From assembly GCA_013115125.1 (NCBI GenBank), contig JABANN010000091.1:1-64000 (forward strand): a DNA stretch of 64,000 bases, written 5' to 3'. The stretch comes from Perkinsus olseni. Taxonomy: Eukaryota > Perkinsozoa > Perkinsida. The position numbers and the translations under genes are program-made. The notes beneath the pieces were generated by a model. That model did no database searches and was not told the DNA's origin. It saw nothing but the letters and a program-made list of their open reading frames with translations. Below are positions 54,898-63,930 of this stretch, piece after piece (position 1 is the first letter of the stretch; every line of letters starts with the position of its first letter).

Positions 54898-55633
54898 CTA
54901 GAGTGACACTAACAACATGACCTCAATTGGAGAAAGATGTTGATGGGCAACACGCAGAAAGAGCAAGCTAAGTGGTCTCAGAATGGCGAGTTCACATGGT
55001 TGTGTAGCACTGTATGTACCGAAGGCAAATTGCGAATTGTTTTCGCAGCTGGGATATAGCTCCATCTGTGCGTCCTTGTCCACTAGGTAACCCTTATACT
55101 GTTCCGCCTTCTTCAGTCGCCTCGGATGCTCTATAGCATACTCATTGCAAAGCAGTGAAGGCTTATGTTCTAGATACAGCTGTTCACACCTGCGGCCTCC
55201 TGGAAACTTATGGACGCACTGGCTAAAATAGTTCATGTGTTGATACTGCTTCTTCGACTCACACCCACCCTTAGGGTGCTCGTCAAAAATGCCTCTCATC
55301 ATAATTCGACGCGGCATATCTGCTTCGTCCATCATCAGAAACTTTTCTCTTCGATGAATTTGATGACAGCGGCTGTGGCCGCGCTGGAAGAGTTGATGCC
55401 GACAGCCGGCGGCTGATGGGCAGCCGAGGTTATCCACAGATAATTCAACTGATAAGCTGTGCGCGCCTTGAGGCCAATTGCTTCGCTGCTGACAGCTCGT
55501 AGCCAATGAACTTTGCGGCAGCTGAATAGCAAGCGGTGTCAGCGTGAGTCTCGAAGATTAGGCTCCGGTCGTCACCACAGTGCGCATCATATATAGCATC
55601 CTTGATACCGAATAGGTTAACAGCCAGTGCCAT
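54898..55633 (-). CDS. Unrecognised Cys-containing protein, introns unresolved
   Basis: From ATG 55633: MALAVNLFGIKDAIYDAHCG DDRSLIFETHADTACYSAAA KFIGYEL. A later frame reads MDEADMPRRIMMRGIFDEHP KGGCESKKQYQHMNYFSQCV, CEQLYLEHKPSLLCNEYAIE and MELYPSCENNSQFAFGTYSA TQPC. Regularly spaced cysteines suggest an exported protein, but no clear signal peptide precedes. At least one intron between about 55500 and 55320 is needed to join the two parts. Confidence 0.45.
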
Positions 55634-56168
55634 TGTTAAGATAATCCTCGATGTTTCTAACCATACTGCCGGGGCATCTAACGACGAGCATCCCAAACGC
55701 GTCCCCTTGGCGCGCACATCGGGAGTGCTCTCTCCTCCCGTGTGGGCAACAAAGGAGTTTTCGAAGACTCCGCGGGAAAGTGTGACCAGCCTTCTCTCAC
55801 CACGAGCCCTGCGTTCATTCAAATGGTACCCTCCTTCGCGAAGGCGAGAAGGCCGCGGAGACTTTGGGGCGAGAAGTCGTACAGTCTTCAATTAAGGATC
55901 GCTGATGGGCGATCACATTACGAAACGCACACAGAAGGAACCCCTGAAGCTAACCCAGCTTACGCCATGCTATCCCTCCATCATCCGAAGTAAACGAGAC
56001 CTGCGACTTCGACGGACATTGCGGGTCGTAACCGAGACAGAGCAGACTGAGAAACGGTAGACCAATTACGCACTTTCCAAGATAAACTTCGCGTAGAGCC
56101 CGCCAGAAGATCCGTGAAGAATAGTATTTCCGCCGGAAATTTTCCGGAATACTCACAAACGCACCATC

Positions 56169-56210
56169 GAGGAGTTCTGAGAACTCCTCAGAGGAGTTCT
56201 GAGAACTCAG
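56169..56210. repeat. Tandem hairpin GAGGAGTTCTGAGAACTCCTC
   Basis: A self-complementary 19-21 nt unit is followed by a second near copy, close to the 3' end of the kelch/Asp-box gene. Confidence 0.85.
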
Positions 56211-56318
56211 TTCTCTACGACGGAAAGCTGCGTCATTTGCCGAGTAAATTTTGCCTACGTCCGTGAGTTTCCTATTTGCAGAGAAGGCACATCCGGGCTG
56301 AGAGAAAACAACCTGGTC

Positions 56319-57995
56319 TTACACTTTGTCGTCGTCCAAGACCGTCATTCGGGCTCCCCATCGGTTCCCAATATCAGACGGAAGTCGCGAGGTTACATCC
56401 GTCCAGGTTCTCCCGAGATCATCGCTCATCCACAGATCACCTCGGGCCCGACCTGCTTTAGACAGCGCGCGCCCGAATGATCGATAATTACGAAACCTGC
56501 GCCTCACATCCTCCACTGTAACCACCGTAAACAAGTACTCGCTTTTGCGAGGGAAGAAAGATGCAGGCGAAATCCGCCCTTGGCTGCCAAGGGGCATGCT
56601 CAACCCGGCCTAAGCGTCTGCATGCGTGGTGACTTTTCGGTGACTCTCTCACATTCAAAGCGTCTGCCACCATCAGTAGAAAGCCACACATCATTGAGAG
56701 GGTCACCCTCGGCACTCCAACCACCAAGTACCTAAGAAACACCGCCAATAATGATCGTGTAAATGAGCTCCTATCTGAGGGTTTGCAACTAAAACGCATC
56801 CGATGCTGATTCTAGTCACGCCCATTCCACACATCTTGATAATGTCAAAGATGCGCTCCGAGCACATCTTCCACATCCCTCTCCGACACCATAAAAATCA
56901 ATTTCATAGTTTTGAAAATTACGAGTCAAGCTCCGAGGAAGCAGTCAAGCTCATTCTTTCCCGTCCTCATTCGCTTCTCAGAGATCTTCAACATACAAAA
57001 GGCAATCCAACCTTGGCCGCAACCCACCATGAGTATCTTCCCATCCGGGCTCCCACAAACTCCATGGTCGTCCCTAGGGCACCAAGCCGAGGACGAGCGA
57101 ATCTAAAGTCGAAGCGCACCCGTCACCAAAAAATCGCGCCACTCAACAAATTATTTCCCACCGTCCGCCAAGTTCTCCCACCATCGTCACTTCGACAAAC
57201 GTCCGAGAAAAGCACCACCGCTTCCTGCTCCTCTTCGTCGACGTCGCTCGAAGACTCCCAAGACGACTGAAGCAGCGAGTCGAGAAACTTTACCGCGCGC
57301 CACGAAATTGTCGCCTACAAAGCTGCCCGTGGCCAGTGAGTTTATACTGGAGGAGGCTGTCGAGCTTGAATCCCACTGAAAAAAAACTACACTCGCCGTG
57401 TGTCACTCGGACACAATCTGGGGCTCGTTCTGCTCGTCCTGAAGTAGCGCTAAGAACTTGTTCAAGACCTAGCAAGAGTTCCAAATCTACAAAACGGAAA
57501 CACACCCATTAAATATGCCTTCAGTTAGATGGCCACTGCTGCACAGGAAGCAGCTCTCTCACACAGCCAGAGACAAATTCAACAAGCAGTGGGGCTGCTC
57601 GATAATCTTCACCGCAGGGAGCACCCTATGTACAGTCGGAATACAGAGATCATATCAAGTTCCACAACCACGCAACAAAATCGATCAGCTGATCGATTTT
57701 GACCTCCCCACCAGTCCCTACACCATCAAACGTTTCACCACACAACTGCCGCCCTCCTAACAGGAACAAAGTGCCATCAGTCAGAGCGAATACACCATGA
57801 CCAGTACCTACAGCGCGGGCGTCTTGGAGAACTTTTCCGGAGAAAGATCTCAATTTCTCCTTGCGTTTTCCTACGCCGTTTCTGTTCAGTAGCCGTGAGT
57901 CCATCGACACTGACTTGACCATCACAGACTACTGACCGCCAGGTGGACCCCAGAAGACAATCCGTGCCTGAGAAAAATGCAAAATACCAGCCCAT
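56319..57995 (-). CDS. Kelch / Asp-box beta-propeller protein
   Basis: Repeats of a beta-propeller mix. Kelch-like blades: LFLLGGRQLCGETFDG, KILMVGCGQGW, LGGWSAEGDPLNDVWLSTDG and RADFACIFLPSQKRVLVYGG. Asp-box (BNR, SxDxGxTW) turns: SDDGGRTWRTVG and SDDLGRTWTDVT. The final exon ends DIGNRWGARMTVLDDDKV and TAA at 56319. A Ser/acidic linker (SSWESSSDVDEEEQEAVVLF) sits mid-protein. Introns 57267-57318 and 56453-56507 belong to families 2 and 3. Propellers of this mixed type are often secreted or surface proteins; activity is unknown. Some middle exons (56800-57000) are not fixed, and the 5' end is open. Confidence 0.78.
56453..56507 (-). repeat. Family-3 intron (55 nt), forward
   Basis: Starts GTGAGGCGCAGG, carries TATCGATCATTCGGGCGCGC and ends CTGTCTAAAGCAG. 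It joins GGYSGG / CRARGDLWMSDD in frame in the propeller protein. Confidence 0.87.
57267..57318 (-). repeat. Family-2 intron (52 nt), forward
   Basis: Starts GTAGGCGACAATTTCGTGGC, continues GCGCGGTAAAG and ends CTGCTTCAG. It joins SLATGSF / SSWESSSD in frame. Confidence 0.88.
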
Positions 57996-59876
57996 TTCAA
58001 ATGAAACTCAGATCGACTCCCGAAACCTTAACTAATCCTCAGCGCTAATCGGACTGAACCTTAGCCTTAGCCTTCGGCGTTGGACACGCCCGAGCCCCAA
58101 CTTTGAACTGAGATCGACTATATATACCGAAACCTGAACTAATTCCCGATCCTAGTCTAACTAAGTCGGTTTTCGGCGTTGAACTCAGACAAACATGTTG
58201 AACTAATATCGACTCCACAACCAACTCCGATGTGGAACTGGAACTGAAGGCCCACAATTCATAAAGATACTACCCAGTATCACAGAAAACTGCTCCTTTT
58301 TACTCTCCTCCTTCCTACTGCCGTTCTCCGCTGCGTCGTAACCTGACGGAAACCTACACAGCTGAAGATTTCCATAAAAGGCCCAAAATTTTGGATCCGA
58401 ATATTTTCCCTCGGCATGTCGCTACGTTTTTTCCCCCGTGGTCCAGCTCGGACCGCGGATCAACCATTGGACGGCTTGCAACGTGGATCTTCAGCGCTTG
58501 GACCGTCCGAGCACAGAAGACTCTTCCCCGAAACATACTCGAGATTTCCGCGACTCGCTCACCTTTCTGCATCATTTCGGCATGACGGCGTAAAAGAGCC
58601 GCCCTGCCAAAGATGGGCCCTACAGCCATCATCGGAGAAATTGTAAAACCAGTGAGAACCTCCGAAAACCTCTTCCAACCTCTTTCATATCATACCACCT
58701 CACCTCCAAGATACCCTACCGCACAACACTAGTGCGCAGCCGCAAGAAATTCAACTGAACCCAACTCTGCTCACCGCGAAGGAAACAAGCGACGCTGAGA
58801 TTCTTCCGCTTATTTTCAGCGGACCCCCGGAAGGCCCCTTCGGCAGGGATACGTCTTTCTTACAACATAGATCAGCAGTCGACGTCGTTGCGTAAGATCT
58901 CAATGATGACGATTTCCAGGGAAAAAAGGAAGTTGTGCATAGCGGAAGAAATAGTATCAGTATTATTAATACAAAACTGCGAACTACGGGTTGCTCACTA
59001 ACTTCACTGGCGATGATGATGGTACTGAAACCGAAGGAACCGCGCAGACGATTCGAAGAATGATAAGAGCAAGCATACAGTGTCATCGACGAACAAGCCT
59101 TTACAAGAATCGTACCACAACTTATGGACTGCAAACGGTTGAAGATATTTCCACGACGACCGCGAGCTCTCACCAAAGCGCACAGGCATCAAGGTAAGAT
59201 ACGAGAATCGGAACAACACAGTGACACTCCGAAACGTAGGAGGGTTACATCGCTGTTCGGGCAGGCATTCTGTTAGGAAGACCCGAGCGGGGCGACGGCA
59301 GGGGCACTCGGGAGCGAGGACTCGGCATAAAATTGGACGCCGTTTGTGATCGTCTGAATGCGGCCGGGGACTGAGGAAGAATTCGAGTGAAGAACGATTT
59401 GGGAAAATTATGGTACGCAGAATGAGCAGGGCGAGCCAGAGCGAGAACAGTAGTGAAACCCGTGGCGTTTTCCTAGGTTAACAGATTCTCGGTAGAATCA
59501 GATGAAAATCAGCGATTGTTCATGGTAAAAAATACGAAGGAGAAAACGAAAAAACAATAAAAATTTCTGTTTCCGCGCACTTCTGACAAATTACTCATCG
59601 CCAATCACCGACAGAGGCGACCGCGAGGGGAACCCCAATGTAGTGGATACTCGAGGGGAGTGAACCGAAAAAAACAGATTCAGACGAGTACCATAATTTT
59701 CGACTTGACTTAGCGGCATTAGTCATCCGAAAGGGCATGGCATCCGCATACGTACAACCATGTAATGTAGCAAATACTCGAAGTAAGCAAGTATCCCGAC
59801 TATGCATATCAGACGAATACCACAATTTTCGATAGTGCACGACATTCCACCATACCACAACTCTCCCAACTACTAC
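57996..59876. other. Unresolved; possible exons and shared repeat
   Basis: A minus frame at 58354-58632 (IFGRAALLRRHAEMMQKGER) may be an exon. The stretch CTAGTCTAACTAAGTCGG ... CGGCGTTGAACT near 58155-58190 resembles the UTR shared by 24.4 and 63.9 kb. Near-copies of CGAAAATTATGGTACTCGTC occur at 59685-59712 and 59808-59832. Confidence 0.4.
59842..59876 (-). repeat. tRNA 5'-half-like start of an intron
   Basis: The intron opens GTAGTAGTTGGGAGAGTTGT GGTATGGTGGAATG, strongly like the opening of the CK2 alpha intron (GAGTTGTGGTGTGATGG). No T-arm follows nearby. Confidence 0.6.
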
Positions 59877-60080
59877 CCGCGCAGGCCTCCTCGATATCGG
59901 GCTTCTCGTGGCCAACGGAACTGTAGGTGGCAATGATGATGGCATGGGGGAGTGACCCTGCCATTCTCCGACCGAGGACCCCTCCCCTGAAGTTTCTCGA
60001 GGGACATTGGGGTAGCTGTAGTTGACCCTTATCGGATGCTGCGGAGGCATCCCGCCGCCTCCGCCGAACTCGCTGCTCAT
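59877..60080 (-). CDS. N-terminal exon of an unrecognised Gly/Pro/Ser-rich protein
   Basis: MSSEFGGGGGMPPQHPIRVN YSYPNVPRETSGEGSSVGEW QGHSPMPSSLPPTVPLATRS to a GTAGTAG donor; 68 codons, phase 0. I chose the ATG at 60080, which follows a strong hairpin. Later exons are not found. Confidence 0.5.
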
Positions 60081-60172
60081 GGACTCCTCGCCGCGGATGA
60101 CCCGACTGGTCGATCTGAAGATAATACTACTGTACTTATACAAAGGAAAAACACCACTGTCATCATGACAGT

Positions 60173-60231
60173 GAGGGCCTAACACTGAGTCTCTCATGAC
60201 AGTGTCATGAGAGACTCAGCGTTAGGCCCTC
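60173..60231. repeat. Long near-perfect hairpin
   Basis: GAGGGCCTAACACTGAGTCT continues CTCATGACA and pairs with its complement across the whole 59 nt, with one mismatch. It lies about 90 bp upstream of the ATG at 60080. Confidence 0.92.
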
Positions 60232-60649
60232 CAAAATTTCACCCGTGCTGCACTGCTTTCGGGGCTAGCCGAGGCCGAGAGAAACTTATCGATTCCAAAA
60301 CAAATACGATCAACTCGATCCAGAAAAAAACTCCACGCTTAATTTTCACCCGTGAATCGTTCCCGATTCACGAGGGAGCCGGCGGAAAATTTAAGAGCCG
60401 AAAAAACAGCTCACGCCGTCGAAAAATTGTCCCTACTTCTCCACCAAGCTACTTTTTCACTGAATTATTACGAACCACGAAAAAAGAAGTTTACAAGAAA
60501 AGAAGTTTTGAAATTTACAAAAAAATCCTGTGGATTCGTAGAAAGCCTGAGGCCGAATTTTATATCACGGAATTCCACAATTATCGCTCATTCACAAGAA
60601 CATACGCGCGCACAGCGAAGATTCCAATCCCCACTCACCGCGTAGACCG

Positions 60650-61230
60650 TGAAGTCGTGTCGCCTCTCGCGTAGTTGTAAACAGTAGACCTAGTCGTACA
60701 GTCTCCCCCCGCGTTATATCGATTGCATGATCGATTTGTCGCTTCTCCTCCGCGATACGATCTCCCCGTTAAGTCGCCCACATGCGATCGGTTAGTAGCG
60801 TCCCCTCGGTAAGAGCGGTTAGTCAAGTCGCCACGATAAGATCGATTAGACCGACTCGTGGCATCACCACGGTTGGATCTTATTGAACTGAAACAGAAAC
60901 TCATACAATCAATACTTCTATTTTCCCAAAAACAACTCGAAGCTCTGAAAATTTTCCGCAAAAAAGATGCGCACAACAACGAATTCAATGAGCTGTTTAC
61001 GAGTGCGAGCCACCCTTAGGTCACGGCCTGACTGAGGGGAAGGCATCCGCAGGCAGAAACGATTCCGAAGAGCGGCGAAATTCTGAATATCGCTCGACTT
61101 CTACACCGTGATTCACGGTGTAGCTCACGGTCCGTGAACCCACAGAGGGCGGAGACCACACTAAATCCGCCAAAAACATGTGCGAACGCTCCCGGACGCT
61201 TACAAATATTTTTACCGCGCACCTGGCCAC
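60650..61230 (-). CDS. Protein with degenerate R-S-Y-R-G-D repeats (internal exons)
   Basis: One exon reads SVRERSHMFLADLVWSPPSV GSRTVSYTVNHGVEVERYSE FRRSSESFLPADAFPSVRP. The next holds repeats: SNRGDATSRSNRSYRGDLTN RSYRGDATNRSHVGDLTGRS YRGGEATNRS, spaced 9-11 residues, ending RGDTTSRSTR at a GTGAGTGG donor near 60637. The repeat is positively charged and Ser/Asn-rich. It may belong to the same gene as the MGCC exon upstream. Family unknown; could be cytoskeletal (guess). Confidence 0.5.
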
Positions 61231-62141
61231 TTGACCAGGCTTTATTACTGTTCTCTCTCTTGTCGTCTATTGGCCATCTTCTCTTCAAACAGCTCCTCGC
61301 TCCACTTGCGTGCATTCGACTGGCTCACCAGGCTCCGCACAGACGCCCCGCCGTTCATGCCGTTCGGAGAGCCTGCAACTCAGAAAATCACCACCGATGC
61401 GCAGACGCACGAAACGACCAAGTAGGAGAATCTTCACCCTCTTTAGTGCACCGCACGCTATAAAGAGTGGAGTCGGAGAAGGCACTCAGCGAATTCCGAG
61501 ACCAGTGGCGACGGGAATAGGGGCTGGATAAGAGGATAAGCGAGAGAGGATGATCTTCGTCGGGGCTGTCCTCCTTTCGCTCGGACTCGATAGGGGTCAC
61601 ACGGAACGACCAACTAGGAGAATTGCCTCGCTATAAAGAATGCTTTCATTGTTGTGATGCCTCACTGTACACCACTGTACAGTGATAATCCGCATTGTTT
61701 TGTTTCTATAGCGGCGGGATAGCCACTGGGTGACGGATACGACAGGAAAAATCGCCACGGTTGGTGTAAAAGTTGGCCGATATCATCTCCCACACAGTCG
61801 TAGTGGTCAACACCATAGTCTCTCTTCTAAAGAGGTAGTACGAGAGAAAGGCGCAAAGACCGGCAGAACCCTCTCTCCGAGGAGGTGTGGTCCAAGACAC
61901 GAGCGATTGCAAGAACTATTGATTTCACTACCACTGGTCGGCCGCGATAAGTCGGGGCCCACCTTATAGTCTCTCACCGCTGCAAAATATGAGTGAGGAA
62001 AACATTACATCGCGAGTGCAGGAAGGGGAAACACAAGTTGGGAAATGAGAAATGTGGAAGTGAAGTTGGAAAGCTTCGTTGTGAAATACAAACTAAAAAA
62101 CGAAAACTGCGGGATGCAATCACCGACGGGAAAGGCGAGAT

Positions 62142-62384
62142 TTACGTGAAAATTTGTGGAACTGAAGCGAAAAAAGGGAAATAAGAGTCGTAAGTGAATT
62201 GGGATCTCCGATGGAAATTCGGTCTCCACCGCTGCTCCCCCCCTGTACTACCATCATAATATCTCCCACCCGTTAAATGGGCTCGAGAGTCTTCTTGGTG
62301 GACTACACTCGGCAGGGACCAGTCAGAATAGCGTCTGCTCATCCTAGCCCCATCTTGAGCATCACTACTTGTACAGCAACCCAT
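62142..62384 (-). CDS. N-terminal exon, predicted acylated protein (MGCCTSSD)
   Basis: MGCCTSSDAQDGARMSRRYS DWSLPSVVHQEDSRAHLTGG RYYDGSTGGEQRWRPNFHRR. Gly2 plus Cys3/Cys4 is a dual myristoyl/palmitoyl start seen on inner-membrane-complex and plasma-membrane proteins of alveolates. It probably continues to the RSYRGD exons at 60.6-61.2 kb, though the joins are unresolved. Confidence 0.5.
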   Translation of the reverse strand: MGCCTSSDAQDGARMSRRYSDWSLPSVVHQEDSRAHLTGGRYYDGSTGGEQRWRPNFHRRSQFTYDSYFPFFASVPQIFT

Positions 62385-62429
62385 GACGTGATGGCAAGGT
62401 CGTAGGGTAATAATAATACAAACAACAAC

Positions 62430-62745
62430 AAGGACGACCTAAAGATACCATCACACTAACGACAAGGACGACCTAAAGATACCATCACACTAACGACAGA
62501 AACGACCTAAAGATACCATCACACTAACGACAAGGACGACCTAAAGATACCATCATGTTTACAAGGACGACCTAAAGATACCATCATGTTTACAAGGACG
62601 ACCTAAAGATACCATCATGTTTACAAGGACGACCTAAAGATACCATCATGTTTACAAGGACGACCTAAAGATACCATCATGTTCACAAGGACGACCTAAA
62701 GATACCATCATGTTTACAAGGACGACCTAAAGATACTACCTTAAT
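62430..62745. repeat. Tandem array, 31- and 34-bp units
   Basis: About ten copies of AAGGACGACCTAAAGATACC ATCA followed by CACTAACGAC (34 bp, first three) or TGTTTAC (31 bp, the rest). The switch in unit length at the third or fourth copy marks two expansion phases. Non-coding, just upstream of the MGCC start. Confidence 0.97.
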
Positions 62746-62899
62746 GACCTTCAAACAATTTGTCCGGGGTATTTAATTTCGGAGAAGTTTCAAAGAACCA
62801 TTTCGGTGAGTTGTATAAGCTATGAGGAGGCCCCGAAAATCGCCTAAAACTCGCCAGAGCGAAAGTGACGACAAAAATGACATCAAAAAAAGCATGAGA

Positions 62900-62986
62900 A
62901 ATGACGCAACTAGGATTCGAACCGGAGACCTCGGCTACCTGTGGGAAAAGTGTTGCCGAAGTCAACACTTCCTCTTGTTACATCAC
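62900..62986 (-). repeat. tRNA-like element with acceptor-like pairing and extra hairpin
   Basis: On the minus strand GATGTAAC at one end can pair with GTTGCGTC at the other (8 bp with G-U). Between them lie a perfect 8-bp hairpin (AAGTGTTG ACTTCGG CAACACTT) and a T-arm with an exact B-box (GGTTCGAATCC, 62913-62923). A GTAGCC donor-like site precedes the T-arm, as in other family-1 introns. Confidence 0.78.
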
Positions 62987-63513
62987 CCTGCTCGTAATCG
63001 GGGTTCCTCGCTGTTGCGTTGCGCCTCTACTGCCTTGGGGACACGCCGCCGTTTGCTGGCTAAGCCGTGACGCTGGGCAGCATAGCCATATCTCACACCC
63101 CTAGCTGCACCCGTCCCCGTGCAGGCGCCAAGAATAGTGAGGTATGGGTCAACTCTCGGCGTGTTCGCGCCGCGTCCGATCTATTGCCTGAGCAAGATCC
63201 CACCATGAGTGGCCTGCCGTTTGGCCGTCTCCTAAGAGCGGCAATCGACAACAATTCAATGACAGCGCCGTTTGCTTGCGTCGATTTTCCATTAGGGCTC
63301 AGCCTTCGTGCAGCTTCGTCCTCCAGGTCAATTCATTGGGCAGATTCATCGGGCGCCCGCCGTTACACAAGTGTCGCGAGTCTTTCGTCGTGCGGTATAG
63401 GCTTACCACCCAACGCCTGGAACGGAAGGGTCACAGATTATCGGGAACGTTCGCCCCCTCTGTCTGCGGAGCGTGTCGCTTCCACTGTTAACACAAGAGA
63501 GCTCAAAAGTACG

Positions 63514-63930
63514 ATGAGACTATCACCACTATTAATTATCATCATCATGCAAAGCAGCGAAGCACGCCATGGATTGCCGTCTAGTCAACGCCCATCTCTT
63601 CCTAGCCTTCGCCAAGGTTAACTGAGAAATGCCAAAGGCGTGGGTTCAATTCCTGGAGCCAATTTAAGTGTCCCGGGTTCCGCATCCAAGAGTCGTTTTT
63701 CCCTCCCACGCTCCACTAAAGTGATGCTACTCGGAAAGGTCGACAAATGGACTTGCAAAAGTGGGGACTTCAATTGGTTCCCGGGCGAGTCGTTAAACTT
63801 CAACAGCAGGAATTATCAACTGCGCATACACGATTCGGTCGGGAGAGAAGGAAATCTTCCGGCCGAGGATGACCTCGTTCCGAGAGAATCATTCCTTGGC
63901 TCGATGAACAGGGTCTATGTAACAGGCTGA
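63514..63930 (+). CDS. Small secreted protein, two exons
   Basis: Exon 63514-63616 gives a signal peptide and linker (MRLSPLLIIIIMQSSEARHG LPSSQRPSLPSLRQ). Exon 63722-63930 gives VMLLGKVDKWTCKSGDFNWF PGESLNFNSRNYQLRIHDSV ... FLGSMNRVYVTG and stop. Total 103 residues, in frame. The intron is tRNA-like. The last codons and 3' UTR have a copy at 24.4 kb. The frame across the intron also stays partly open, so unspliced translation from a later start cannot be excluded. Confidence 0.78.
63617..63721 (+). repeat. tRNA T-arm-bearing intron (105 nt)
   Basis: Contains GGCGTGGGTTCAATTCCTGG AGCCAA, an exact B-box with the A variant (63642-63652). GTTAAC donor, CACTAAAG acceptor. Forward orientation. 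Confidence 0.72.

Noticed and set aside
58751-59176. Minus ORF with a hydrophobic stretch (VVRSFVLIILILFLPLC) as a membrane protein
   Set aside because: The helix arises from an A/T-rich, intron-like tract and the flanking residues are not coherent.
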